A stretch of 64,000 bases of DNA from Zantedeschia hybrid cultivar (taxonomy: Eukaryota; Streptophyta; Magnoliopsida; Alismatales; Araceae), in the NCBI GenBank assembly GCA_030544215.1, contig JARZZO010000009.1, forward strand, positions 49,471,129-49,535,128. The letters run 5' to 3'. The translations under genes and the position numbers were made by a program. The stretch's first letter is position 1. Each line of letters opens with the position of its first letter. The notes under the pieces were generated by a model. The model did no database searches and was not told the origin of the DNA. It was given only the letters and a program-made list of their open reading frames with translations. Below, one piece after another: positions 22,177-32,409 of this stretch.

Positions 22177-23175
22177 CTACCAGATTTCATAATCAAAATG
22201 TGCAGCGATGGCGAGTAGAACTCTGATCGACTTTATCATGGCAACTGGTGAGAAAGTCTCGTCATAGTCAATTCCTTGCCTTTGACGATATCCCTTTGCC
22301 ACCAACCTTGCCTTATAAGTGTCGATCCGTCCATCAGCACCGATCTTTCTCTTAAAGATCCACTTGCAACCGATGGGTACAATACCCTCGGGCAAGTCCT
22401 CCAAGTTCCAAACTTGGTTGGTGTACATGGACTGGATTTCTGAGTTCATGGCTTCTCGCCATTTCCCGGCTTCTGGGCCTTCTATGGCCTCCTGGTAGGT
22501 TTTAGGATCATCATCCTCATTATATTCTACCTTAGACTCACCTTCAGCAATATGTCCCACATATCGCTCGGGTAGTCTAGGTACTCTACCAGATCTACGA
22601 GGCTCATCTGTGTGTACCTGAACAGATTCAGGAACTGATATCTCATCTGATGACAATGTAGCTGTTTGGGGATTTGGAACCTCTTCCAGTACTATTTTAC
22701 TCCCACTGTCCTCCTGGAGAAGATATTCCTCTTCCAGGAAGACAACTTTCCTGGCGACAAACACCTTTTGTTCACCAGGATAGTAAAAATAGTATCCAAA
22801 GGTTTCCTTTGGATATCCCACAAACCTGCATTTATCAGTTCGTGTTTCCAGCTTGTCTAGATCATGCCTCTTTACATGAGCAGGACAACTCCAGATTTTA
22901 ACATGTTTAAATTCTGATTTCCTGCATTTCCATATCTCATATGAAGTAGAGGCTACAGACTTGCTGGATACTCTGTTCAGTAGGTATGCTGCTGACTCTA
23001 GAGCATACCCCCAGAGGGACACTGGTAATCCCGAAAAACTCATCATGGATCGCACCATATCTAACAAGGTGCGATTCCTCCTTTCTGATACACCATTCAT
23101 CTGTGGTGTATATAGAGGGGTTAGTTGAGAAAGGATACCAATATCCTTTAAGAGTTGTGTGAAATTAGTACTCAA
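22177..23175 (-). pseudogene. Copia-3 integrase C-terminal part and RT N-terminal part
   Basis: A 332-residue open stretch. It has the third integrase acid in GVSERRNRTLLDMVR, then LWGYALESAAYLLNR, CPAHVKRHDLDKLE, the acidic linker with PRRSGRVPRLPERYVG, and RT start MNSEIQSMYTNQVWNL, GCKWIFKRKIG, LVAKGYRQRQGIDYDETFSP. It ends at a TAG (22177) where Copia normally reads WQMDVKTAFL. The stretch from there to 21963 contains further stops. It is the middle of the polyprotein. Confidence 0.92.
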
Positions 23176-23187
23176 GTATTCTCCTCC

Positions 23188-24351
23188 TCAATCTGATCGA
23201 AGATCTTTAATACTCTTTCCTAACTGCTTCTCTACCTCATTCTTGAACTCCTTGAACTTCTCAAATGCTTTCGACTTGTACTTCATTAAGTACACATAGC
23301 CGAATCTTAAGAAGTCATCGGTGAACGTGATGAAGTATGAAAAGCCACCTTTGGCTTGGGTGGACATTGGACCACATACATCTGAATGTATTAGTTCCAA
23401 AATGTCCTTGGCACGTTCTCCATGTCCAGTAAATGGAGATTTTGCCATCTTTCCCATAAGGCAGGATTCGCATGTTGCAAACGATTCATAATCGAATGCT
23501 GTTAAATAACCATGCTTGTGCAACTTTTGCAACATGCTTTCGCCAATGTGCCCAACTCTACAATGCCACATATAGGCTTGGTTCACACAATTCTTACTCT
23601 TCTTAAGAGTATTATCAATTTGAAGATTGTAATAAGAAACATCTAAAAGATATAGTCCGTAGACTAAAGATGCCGAAGCTATCGATTTATTACCATAATA
23701 AATCGAACAATTTCTATTCTCAATAGTCAACCTATATCCTATCTTGTCCAAACAAGATACTGATATGATGTTCTTTATTATTCTAGGAACATAATAACAA
23801 TCTTCTAATAGTAAGGCGTCTCCTGATGGAAGCCTGAGGTTTGCTGTCCCAACAGCAATCGCCGCAACTTTTGCGTTGTTTCCTATCCTCAATTCCACCT
23901 CACCTTGTCTCAGCTTGCGCTTACTTGTTAGCATCTGCACATCATGACAGATATGAGAAGCACATCCGATATCTAATACCCAAGATGTGGAATCTATAAC
24001 TGATAAGTTGATATCTATCATATAGATATCTGAAGCTTCAGACAGCTTCACTCTTCCATGAGCTTTATCGTTAAGGAACTCCTTACAGTTCCTCTTCCAG
24101 TGACCATACTGCTTATAGTAGAAGTAGTCACCCTTCACTACTCTTTTGCCTTTGTCCTTTGATCCTTTATCGTTAGCTGTCATCTCTGCTTCAGGGGCAT
24201 CCAATGTCGATTCAGCAGGAGGATCAGCTCCAGGGACAAAGTCAATGTGCTCAGATCTTAAGACATTCTTCAGGTTTTTGAACCAATCCGAGTAGATCAT
24301 GTTAGTCAAAAGGGCATCAAGTATGTCACGGAGTGGGTTATTCGACGACAT
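23188..24351 (-). pseudogene. Copia-3 gag remnant, protease and integrase N-terminal part
   Basis: This 387-residue stretch starts at a plausible authentic ATG (MSSNNPLRDILDA), matched by Copia-4. Only about 60 residues of gag precede the zinc knuckle, against about 245 in Copia-1, so the capsid core is largely deleted. The knuckle (24085-24126) reads YFYYKQYGHWKRNC: both leading cysteines are tyrosine. The protease has WVLDIGCASHICHD, with I where S or T is expected after the catalytic D. Then come MWHCRVGHIGES, CESCLMGKMAKSPF and the integrase acids in IHSDVCGPMS and LRSD. It stops at a TGA directly after LRSD, where arginine (CGA) is usual. Confidence 0.92.
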
Positions 24352-24461
24352 AATTCCCTACAGGAGAAAAGTAAAATCTATTTAGTAGATGTTCAATTAT
24401 TAAAATTTAAAACAAGACATGGTCTTTTGTTCAAGTTTAACTCCCACTAATTTTCGACGGA

Positions 24462-24484
24462 CTGTATAACCCTCAGTTATACAG
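24462..24484 (-). other. Conserved leader stem-loop of Copia-3
   Basis: Nine perfect pairs, CTGTATAAC with GTTATACAG, enclose TGAGG on the - strand. The 23-nt element is the counterpart of 2707-2729 and 62215-62237. Confidence 0.75.
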
Positions 24485-24543
24485 AACGGGAGACGCCGAC
24501 AGTCTCCTAGTGGGGATCAAAATCTCAATGACTTGCACTACAA

Positions 24544-24849
24544 CCTTGTGGATAGCACAACAAACTGTAATACAATCAAAGAGCATCCAACTCATGGGAC
24601 TTGCAACTCCTTGCAATATCTGATCATGGCTTCGATCTCCAGAGATTTAATGACTTTGTGGATAGCACAACAAACCATTAATCCTAGTCTAAGCTAACCA
24701 TCATTACGTGAAGAGCATAGATTTACATGCAGCCCTTGTGGATAGCACAACAAAGCTATATGGTTCCTCTACCCCGATCATATAGGCATCTAATGTCATA
24801 GCCACAGTTTCTCCTCCCAATTAAGCAGGCCTTGTGGATAGCACAACAA
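24544..24849 (-). repeat. Four-copy leader motif of Copia-3
   Basis: TTGTTGTGCTATCCACAAGG (- strand) occurs at 24830-24849, 24734-24753, 24654-24673 and 24544-24563, with one or two changes. In transcript order the intervals are 96, 80 and 110 bp, against 89, 80 and 109 in Copia-1. All four copies carry CTATC where all four Copia-1 copies have CTTTC. Confidence 0.9.
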
Positions 24850-25724
24850 ACCTGCCTAAAGTGATTCGAATCCTATGACTATAATGATGGTGGACCACGC
24901 GGTAAGTTTTTAACTACTCGCGTTATGGCTTAGAGTTTATCTGAGGGTATTTAGATAACTTTTATCTTGGTCTCTCCTAGGTGATAGTATATAAATACAT
25001 CGTATATATTTACTAAATACTATACCTGCTTTGATTCATAATCAAAAGAAAACAATGCATCTCATACATGTCATTAATGTGGTCATGGAAAGCACAGTGG
25101 GTTTGACTGGAGACAACAGTCAAACGCACACACAATCTAACACAACAATTATATTAGATGACCTGCAAACACATAGGCAAGAGATCTTCATCGTTTCGCC
25201 TTCCTGGTTACAGCTGTGTATCGTCCTCGTTTCTTCCTCGGTTGCCTCGATCATATTACCATAAATTCTAGAATTTGCAGGTAAATTGACGAAGGCCTTA
25301 TGGCGAGTACAAGAGAGAGGGAGGTAGAAGTACATCGGAGAATGAGAGAGGGAGAGATACGCAGATCTCTATTTATTAACAATTTAATAAACATCCATCA
25401 TTCATCCACGATCCACACAAACACATCATTCATCACATGAACAATTAAATAAGTGCATATCCATGACCACGGTGTGTTTTAAACATCCCACACATGATTC
25501 AGCGCATCACATGGCTAAAATAAAAGAATTTTAAAAAACAGATAACTTTGGCTTTCAAAAAGCTGGGATCCAATCAAAATTGGTATTTGAATTTCGAAAA
25601 CACTTTTAATTAACTTAACATGCAATTAGATCAAAATTTAAAAGCAATAAACACACACATCACATGTGCACACACTCCAAATTAATAATTCCATATTATT
25701 CCATGCAAATTAGAACAATTCTAA

Positions 25725-26240
25725 TAATCTAACATTTAGATTAAACCCCATTAATAATCTAACAATTAGACTATTAATAACTAATCTAACTCTTAGACTA
25801 GTCCATTAAAGTTAATTATCAATTTAACACTTAAATTATTAATTAACTCTAATTATTAATTAACTACTAATCTAACTCTTAGATTAATCAATTTAAAGTT
25901 AATTGTAAATTTAACACTTAAATTAACAATTAACTTTAATTAATTAATAATTACCAATCTAACTATTAGATTAGGAGATTAATGTTAATCATTAATTTAA
26001 CCTTTAAATTAATAATTAACAATAATAATTAAAGACTATTAGTTTAACAATTAAATTAGTCAATCAGAATTAATTATTAATTTAACAATTAAATTAATAA
26101 CTAACTCTAATCAATTAACAATTAAATGATTAAATAATAAATAATCTAACTGTTAGACTACAAAATTATTAAACACTAATTTAACTCTTAAATTAGTTAA
26201 ATTAAGGTTCATTATTAATTTAACAATTAGACTAATAATT
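25725..26240 (-). repeat. Array of short triloop hairpins in the Copia-3 leader
   Basis: About a dozen inverted repeats follow one another. Examples: 25725-25743 and 25868-25886 (TAATCTAA, 3 nt, TTAGATTA), 25821-25837 and 25908-25924 (AATTTAA, CAC, TTAAATT), 25991-26013 (10 pairs), 26075-26099 (11 pairs), 26175-26197 (10 pairs). The spacer is nearly always three bases starting with C on the + strand. Where one arm has C for T, the other arm usually has G for A, so pairing is kept. Confidence 0.8.
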
Positions 26241-26439
26241 AACCATTAATTTATCAATCTAATTGTTAATAAGATAATGATTCAAAATCATTATTGCCCA
26301 TTTAAATAAAACTGAATAATAGAATAAAATTTTCAAAACTATTTTGACTTTCAAAATTTAATTCATATTTTATTTGTGTTTTAAATGGGCTCAATGGGGT
26401 TTTAGGAGTTTTAAATGGGACTTAAAGGGGGGGTTGTAA

Positions 26440-26790
26440 TAAGAAAACTGGCTAAGCCAGCTGGGCTCTCCTGGCCCGAGCCCCTGGCTCGGCCAGGGTC
26501 GAGCCATGGCTCGAACTAGCCTGGTATCTAGGTGACCCAGACCGCCCAGACCGGCCCCATCCGGCCCAGGCCCTGAACCGGCCCATCCCCAACCCCCGAA
26601 CCCAACAGCCCTTGAAACCCTAAACCTGCAAGTGCAGGGGGCGGCGGGGCTGGGTCGCCGGCGGCCGTGCCCCCTGGCGGCACAGGCCCCGGCGAGCGGT
26701 GCCCCCGGTGCCGGCGACGTGCTCGGCGCCGGCAGGGCCGCCGGCGGTGGCCAAAACAACAGCCGGCCGAGCCCCCAAAAGATCCCCAAA
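26440..26790 (-). other. GC-rich block in the Copia-3 leader
   Basis: A strongly GC-rich segment with runs of GCCGG, CCCGG and GGCTCGAGCC-type words sits between AT-rich flanks. It has open reading frames on both strands that look like composition effects (Pro, Ala, Gly, Arg rich, no known motif). It lies about 380-730 nt downstream of the LTR on the element's strand. It may be structured RNA or captured DNA; I cannot decide. Confidence 0.5.
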
Positions 26791-27147
26791 ATCTGATTTT
26801 TTAGGTTTTAAGACCAACATTGGGCTCGATTTTGCAGCTCTTCGAGGCAACCCTGGCGCCGGCTATTATGTCCGGTGGGTAGTGGTGACTATCACCAAGA
26901 GATCCAGAGATCTGGCCCGCCATCCTAACGCTTGGGAGGCATATACGAAGCCGCCGAAAAGCCATGGTTCATCATCTCATGAAGAACTCCGAAAAACCCC
27001 AAAATTAATTTCGAAAATTGCCGAATATTAATCAAATTAACCGTGTTCATTACATGAACACAGATCCAACAATTAATCGAAGTTAAAGCATGGAATAACT
27101 CATGAAAAAATTAATTCGGAGATCGAAACGGGACGAGAAACAGTGGA

Positions 27148-27164
27148 ACCTGGCTCTGATACCA
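27148..27164 (-). other. Primer-binding site of Copia-3 (tRNA-Met type)
   Basis: On the - strand TGGTATCAGAGCCAGG follows the LTR end after one base, the same layout as Copia-1. Confidence 0.9.
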
Positions 27165-27165
27165 C

Positions 27166-28717
27166 TGTTGGTTTCTCAGGTTTCTACGGATTACTCACAC
27201 AGTGGAAAATAAAATATTAAAACAGCGATCCGTTCCCGTTTCGAAAATCAAAAATCGATTATCGAATAATCGAAGTTCTCACCGTGTGCGGATTCGAATC
27301 CGTAACCGTTCGATTCCGTCGGTGCGACACCGCAAGCTGCGCAAGCGCCCGGCCTCTAGCGAAGTCCACGCGATCCTCCTCGCGACGGATATCCTCACGT
27401 TCCTCGTTCTTCACAACCCACGAAACCTCCGCCGGTCGCCGCAACGATCGCCGCATCGCGTGAACGATTTCCCGTCGAACGGGATACGAAGAAACGGCGG
27501 AGCAGATCTGGATCTGTCTGAAAGCCAGAGAGAAAGAGAAACAGAGGAGGGGCGGCTAGGGTTAGCAGCAACTTGGCCTGCTCAGCACGCTCGCTATGTT
27601 TTATACTAACCGCGCGATTTTTCATAAAAACCCTCGGTTTGTATAAAACCCACTTATTTATCCATCGCCTTGAGAATCATTTGCGTGTGACCCTCTAGGC
27701 CCAAGTACTAGTCCAGTTAATGGCCCAACAAGCCCAGTGACTCCTCACTGGCTTTATTAATCAATTAATAACCCTTTACTAATTAATTAATCAATCGAAT
27801 TGATGTCGCACATCGAATTGGACGGGGCCTCCGATCACGTTGGGTGCCAAGCAACACCGCGTGAACCCGGAAGGTATTGGGGTTAAGTAACCCACTCTTG
27901 GAACCTTTCCGCCGACAGTTACCGCGTGGATATAATCCATCATTCGTACAATGCTCTCGAGTCAACTCAGGGTATGGCGAGCTGTCAAACCCTAACCGGT
28001 CGACTCACTTGGATTGGATGCCACTGATAAATATCGTAAAACTCCTTTCCCGATATTATCGTCCGCCCTGGCCAGGGACTTCCGCGCATCCTTCCTAGAG
28101 CATTCTCTCTCTAAGTACAGAGAGCGAATGATTCGTTATTGACACACAATTCCCTTCGACGGTATTCCGCTGTACCCAATCCTTGGCGTATTAGAATCCC
28201 GTGGCTAGAGATTCGTAAACCAAGGTCAAAGCACAGAAGTCCACCGACAAGGTGTCCTTGGTGTCTTAGGTCCAAGGACCATCCACGCAACTGCGACAAT
28301 AGAATCAAGCTGGTTGACAGTGAGGTACAATACCATCCAGCGATTCAATCGGATCAGTTCAGTGAACTCATTCTCCAATGAGCACCTACAGATTTGCCTT
28401 AGTGTCTCCACACAAGTGACTTATGAGATCAGTCACCCTCATCATATGAACAGGAGTAATCTGTACTAGTCTAACCGGATATCCGATGTCCTTCTCGGAT
28501 ATCCTCCGACTGGGAACGATTAAGAATATGTGTGTTTAAGTGATCAGTCTCATTAGTATGATCTCATCATAATCTGATCACTATAGCACATATTCACGGA
28601 CTTCCTTATGAAACGATAATTAATGCGATTTACACATAATGAATATTATGCCATTATATTAATAAATGAACGAGATTTACATAGTTAGATTGTCTTGTAC
28701 GCCACCTAAACCAAACA
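27166..28717 (-). repeat. 5' LTR of Copia-3 (1552 bp)
   Basis: On the + strand TGTTGGTTTCTCAGG to CCAAACA; on the element's strand it starts TGTTTGG where its partner has TGTTAGG. It borders both the primer-binding site of Copia-3 and, on its other side, a polypurine tract of a second partial element, so it is shared by a tandem arrangement. A TATA-like AGTATAAAAC is at 27598-27607 on the - strand. Confidence 0.93.
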
Positions 28718-28731
28718 ATCTCCCACTTGGA

Positions 28732-29682
28732 CTAAAGCCAATCACCTTTATACAATAAGCCTATAGACTCTAGGTGACGCTCAAACACAATTTGAGCCAA
28801 CAGCTTTGTCAGTGGATCTGCTACACTGTCGACGGATGGAACTTTTTCCACTACTACATCTCCTCTGGATATGATCTCTCTGATAAGGTGAAAGCGCCTC
28901 AGAATATGCTTCGATTTCTGATGAGACCGCGGCTCTTTCGCTTGCGCAATGACTCCATTGTTGTCGCACAACAATGGAACAGGCTCAGAGATGCTGGGAA
29001 CTACGCCGAGGTCGGTGATAAATTTCTTCAACCACACTACTTCCTTGGCGGCTTTAGCTGCGGCGATGTACTCAGCTTCAGTCGTCGAATTTGCAGTGGT
29101 TACTTGCTTGGAATTCTTCCAGCACACTGCGCCTCCGTTCAAAGTAAACATGAATCCAGATGTAGGGTTGCTATCATTTGGATCCGACTGGAAACTCGAG
29201 TCAGTAAAGCCTCGCAGTTTCAAGTCACCTCCTCCATAGACAAGAAACATATCCTTAGTTCTTCTCAAGTACTTAAGGATGCATTTCACTGCCTTCCAGT
29301 GCTCTTCGCCTGGATCAGCCTGAAATCTGCTCGTAACACTTAGAGCAAATGCAACATCAGGCCGTGTACATAGCATGGCATACATGATAAATCCTATAGC
29401 AGAGGCATAGGGTATTCTATCCATGAATGCCCTCTCATTAGGAGTCTTAGGAGACTGCTCCTTTGAGAGATTAATTCCATGTATCATCGGTATAAGACAT
29501 CTTTTGGAATTTTCCATACCAAACCTTTTGACTATGGTATCTATGTACAAGGATTGGGTCATTCCAAGCATCCTCTTTGATCTATCTCTATAGATCCGTA
29601 TTCCCAATACGTCGGATGGTTCTCCCAAATCCTTCATGGAGAAGTTTTTCGACAGCCAGATCTTTACTGATGACATCATAGC
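28732..29682 (-). pseudogene. Copia RT end and RNase H fused to LTR sequence
   Basis: The open stretch runs from 29778 to 28732 (348 residues). Its first about 31 residues are antisense-independent LTR translation (MRRSLRQTAETSW...), then it passes in frame into RT at AMMSSVKIWLSKNFSMKDLGE and continues to RNase H (LRGFTDSSFQSDPNDS, STTEAEYIAAAKAAKE, LYKGDWL). The catalytic YVDD lies upstream of the break and is lost. RT and LTR share TAGC at the join (29679-29682), a microhomology junction. Confidence 0.9.
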
Positions 29683-31050
29683 GGAGTCCACGCGATCCTC
29701 CTCGCGACGGATATCCTCATGTTCCTCGTTCTTCGCAGCCCACGAAGTCTCCGCCGTTTGCCGCAATGATCGTCGCAATGCGCGGACGATTTTCCGTCGA
29801 ACGGGATTCGGAGAAGCGGCGGAGCAGATCGGGGGATTCGAATTTGTCTGGGACGCCAGAGAGAGAGAGAGAAATAGAGGAGGGGGTGGCTAGGGTTAGC
29901 AACAACTTGGCCTTCTCAGCCCATTCTCTACATTTTATATCAACCGCGCGATTTTTCATAAAAACCCCCTGTTTGTATAAAACCCACTTATTTATCCATC
30001 ACCTTGAGAATCATTTGCGTGTGACCCTCTAGGCCCAATTACCAATCCAGTTAATAGCCCAATAAGCCTAGTGACTCCTTATTGGCTTTATTAATCAATT
30101 AATAACTCTTTATTAATTAATTAATCAATCGAATTGATGTCGCACATTGAATTCGACTGGGCCTCCGATCACGTTGGGTGCCAAGTAATACCGCGTGAAC
30201 CCGGAAGGTATCCAGGTTAAGTAACCCACTCTTTGAACCTTTCCGCTGACAATTACCGCGTGGATATAATCCTTCATTCGTACAATGCTCTCGAGTCCAC
30301 TCAGGATATTGCGTGCTGTCGAAACCTAACCAGTCGACTCATTTGGATTGGATGCCGCTGATGAATATTGAAAAACTCATTTCCCGATATTATCGTCCGC
30401 CCCGGTCAGGGACTTCTGCGCATCCTTCCTAGAGCATTCTCTCTCATCGTATCGAGAGCGAATGATTCCTTATTTATACACAATTCCCTTCGACAATATT
30501 CCGCTGTACCCGATCCTTGGTTGTTTAGAATCCTATGGTTAGAGATTCATAAACCAAGGTCAAAGCACAGAAGTCCACCGACAAGGTGTCTTTGGTGTCT
30601 CAGGTCTGAGGACCATCCACGCAACTGCGACAATAGAATCAAGCTGGTTGACAGTGAGGTACAGTATCATCAAACGATTCAGTCGAATCAGTTCAATGAA
30701 CTCATTCTCTAATGAGCACCTACATATTCGCCTTAGTGTCTCCACACAAGTGACTATGAGATCAGTCACCCTCATCGCATGAGCAGGAGTAATCTGTACT
30801 AGTCTAACCAGATATTCGATGTCCTTCTCGGATATCCTCCGACTAGGAATGATTAAGAATATGTGTGTTTAAGTGATCAGTCTCACTGCTATGATCTCAT
30901 CATAATCTGATCATTATCGCACATATTCACAGACTTCATTATGAGACAATAATTAATTTGATTTACACACAGTGAATATTATGCCATTATATTAATAAAT
31001 GAACGAGATTTACATAGTCAGATTGGCTTGTAGGCCACCTAAGACTAACA
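29683..31050 (-). repeat. Partial Copia LTR
   Basis: Starts inside the LTR at a point matching about 8197 in Copia-2 and 27361 in Copia-3 and runs to the LTR end GACTAACA. About 200 bp of the LTR are missing. In wording it is somewhat closer to the Copia-2 LTR (GGAGTCCACGCG at the break). Confidence 0.88.
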
Positions 31051-31450
31051 CTTCCCACCGAAAGATGGGATAAAACTTGGTCGCTATGCCGAGCTTTGTC
31101 TAGCAGACAAAGGACTCTCCATCGAAAGATGAGATAAAACTTGGTCGGTCTACTATCTCTATCGCGCCTCGCCTCGTAAAGAAGAGGCTCTCCATCTGAC
31201 GATGAGATAAAACACAGTTGGTCTACTACCTCTGCCGACCCTCATCTCGCAGAGAAGGGCTCCCCATCCGAAGATGGGATAAAACTCCGTCGATCTACTA
31301 CCTCTGCTGAGTCTCGTCTTACAAAGAATGAGCTCCCCACTCGAAGATGGGATAAAACTCCATCGGTCTATTGCCCCTGCCGAGCTCTACCCCGCGCAGA
31401 AGGAACTTGGCAACTCAACTTACCTTAGACACACCAAGCCATATAGCTAG
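31051..31450. repeat. Five-unit tandem repeat (64-73 bp units) and linker
   Basis: The word GATAAAAC recurs at 31069, 31133, 31206, 31278 and 31351 (intervals 64, 73, 72, 73). Each unit begins with a small inverted repeat around four bases, best in the fourth: CCCATC CGAA GATGGG (31264-31279). The unit continues with GTCGGTCTACTACCTCTGCCGA-type sequence. No coding frame is supported. After 31400 a unique 50-bp linker leads to Gypsy-B. Confidence 0.8.
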
Positions 31451-32409
31451 TCTAAGGACTGAGATTTCGGGCTCAGTTTTCGGGTAGGTTTCGGGCCGGA
31501 TCCCCTGGTTTGGACCCTGAGGGGTCTTGAGAGTTTCTTCTGAATGACGTCTACACAGCACGACGCCTTTCAAACGGCGTCTTGCTAGGTGGACGCCATT
31601 TAGGCCAGTAGCTGTTGTGCCACGTGCGCGCCACGTGGGCGGGTTTCGGGCCACGAGAGTACGGCCCCTGTCTTGTCGTCTGAAAGGCGTCTGTGATGGA
31701 CAACGCCATTCAGACTGCGACCCTGAGATGTCAGTGTACGGTGCCGGTCTTGTCGTCTGAACGGCATCGGTGGTAGACGACGTGTTTCAGAACTTCTGTC
31801 AGTACGGCTCGTCCTATCATCTGATAGGCATCTGTCTCGGTTGACGCGTTTTACCCTGTTTCGGATTGACCCCGCGAGCCTCCCTTTCTTTCCCTCATTC
31901 TCATCCTCTCACTCTCTCTCCTCCCCCTCTCCTCCTCCTCTGACCCCTCTCTTCCCCTTTCCCTTCCTCTTCTTCCTCTTCCACCACTCCAACGCCTCTC
32001 TACCTCTCACCACTACCACCACCACTTCCTTCACGGCGTTCCATTCTCCAGATGCCGGCAATGTCCCGGCGGAGTGGCGACGTCCTCGGGGGTACCGGCG
32101 GCGGTTTGCGATGCGGCGGTTCGGCGGCACGGAGCTAGGAGGAGTTCAAGTAACCGGTAGGGGGACGAACCTTGCATGGATTGTGGTTATCTTACCCGTG
32201 ATTTCCATGGTGTAGCATGATGTGTTTGGGGTAGAATGAGCATGTTTAGAGGGTTTTTCTTACTGATATGGCCGTAGTTATGAATGTGGACTTATGAGTT
32301 TCGCATGGTAGTTTGATTGCCCCTCTTCCTCTTCTGTTTTCGTGTGGTTTTGGGACATTTGGGGTGAAAAAGGGGGACCCTCGGGTAGAGTTGCATAACC
32401 AGGTTTCTG

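Larger units (their letters stand above)
24352..27147 (-). other. Non-coding leader of Copia-3 (2.8 kb)
   Basis: No supported gene. In transcript order from the primer-binding site: a plain stretch (26800-27147), a GC-rich block (about 26440-26790), an array of short hairpins (25725-26240), AT-rich DNA, a four-copy motif (24849-24544), and a stem-loop (24484-24462) 111 nt before the gag ATG. Copia-4 shows the hairpin array, the motif set and the stem-loop in the same order. Confidence 0.8.
19368..28717 (-). mobile_element. Copia-3, Ty1/copia element with two LTRs
   Basis: LTRs at 19368-20917 and 27166-28717 flank an internal region with polypurine tract, pol, gag, a leader and a primer-binding site in - strand order. 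It is the best preserved Copia of the window but has a gag deletion, a nonsense codon and frame breaks in pol. It interrupts the Gypsy-A LTR. The flanks (TCCAC left, CTTCC after 31050) do not form a duplication. Confidence 0.93.
28718..31050 (-). mobile_element. Second, partial Copia unit sharing the Copia-3 LTR
   Basis: Beyond the 5' LTR of Copia-3 the order polypurine tract (28718-28730), RNase H, RT fragment starts again, then jumps at about 29682 into the middle of an LTR (to 31050). The LTR-internal-LTR-internal-LTR pattern is what unequal recombination between LTRs of two copies yields, followed by an internal deletion. Confidence 0.85.

Noticed and set aside
26391..26789. 132-codon open frame on the - strand, Pro/Ala/Gly rich
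   Set aside because: Lies wholly in the GC-rich leader block, where long frames arise on all strands; no motif.
28774..29343. 189-codon + strand frame, and a near-copy at 20974-21543
   Set aside because: Exact antisense shadow of Copia RNase H/RT; resembles itself only because the elements are related.
31051..31400. Possible CRISPR array
   Set aside because: Units are tandem with no unique spacers and irregular length, in plant DNA.
31841..32215. 124-codon frame in the Gypsy-B LTR (also 37794-38114)
   Set aside because: Phe/Ser/Pro-rich translation of a pyrimidine-rich LTR stretch; the two LTR copies are interrupted differently.
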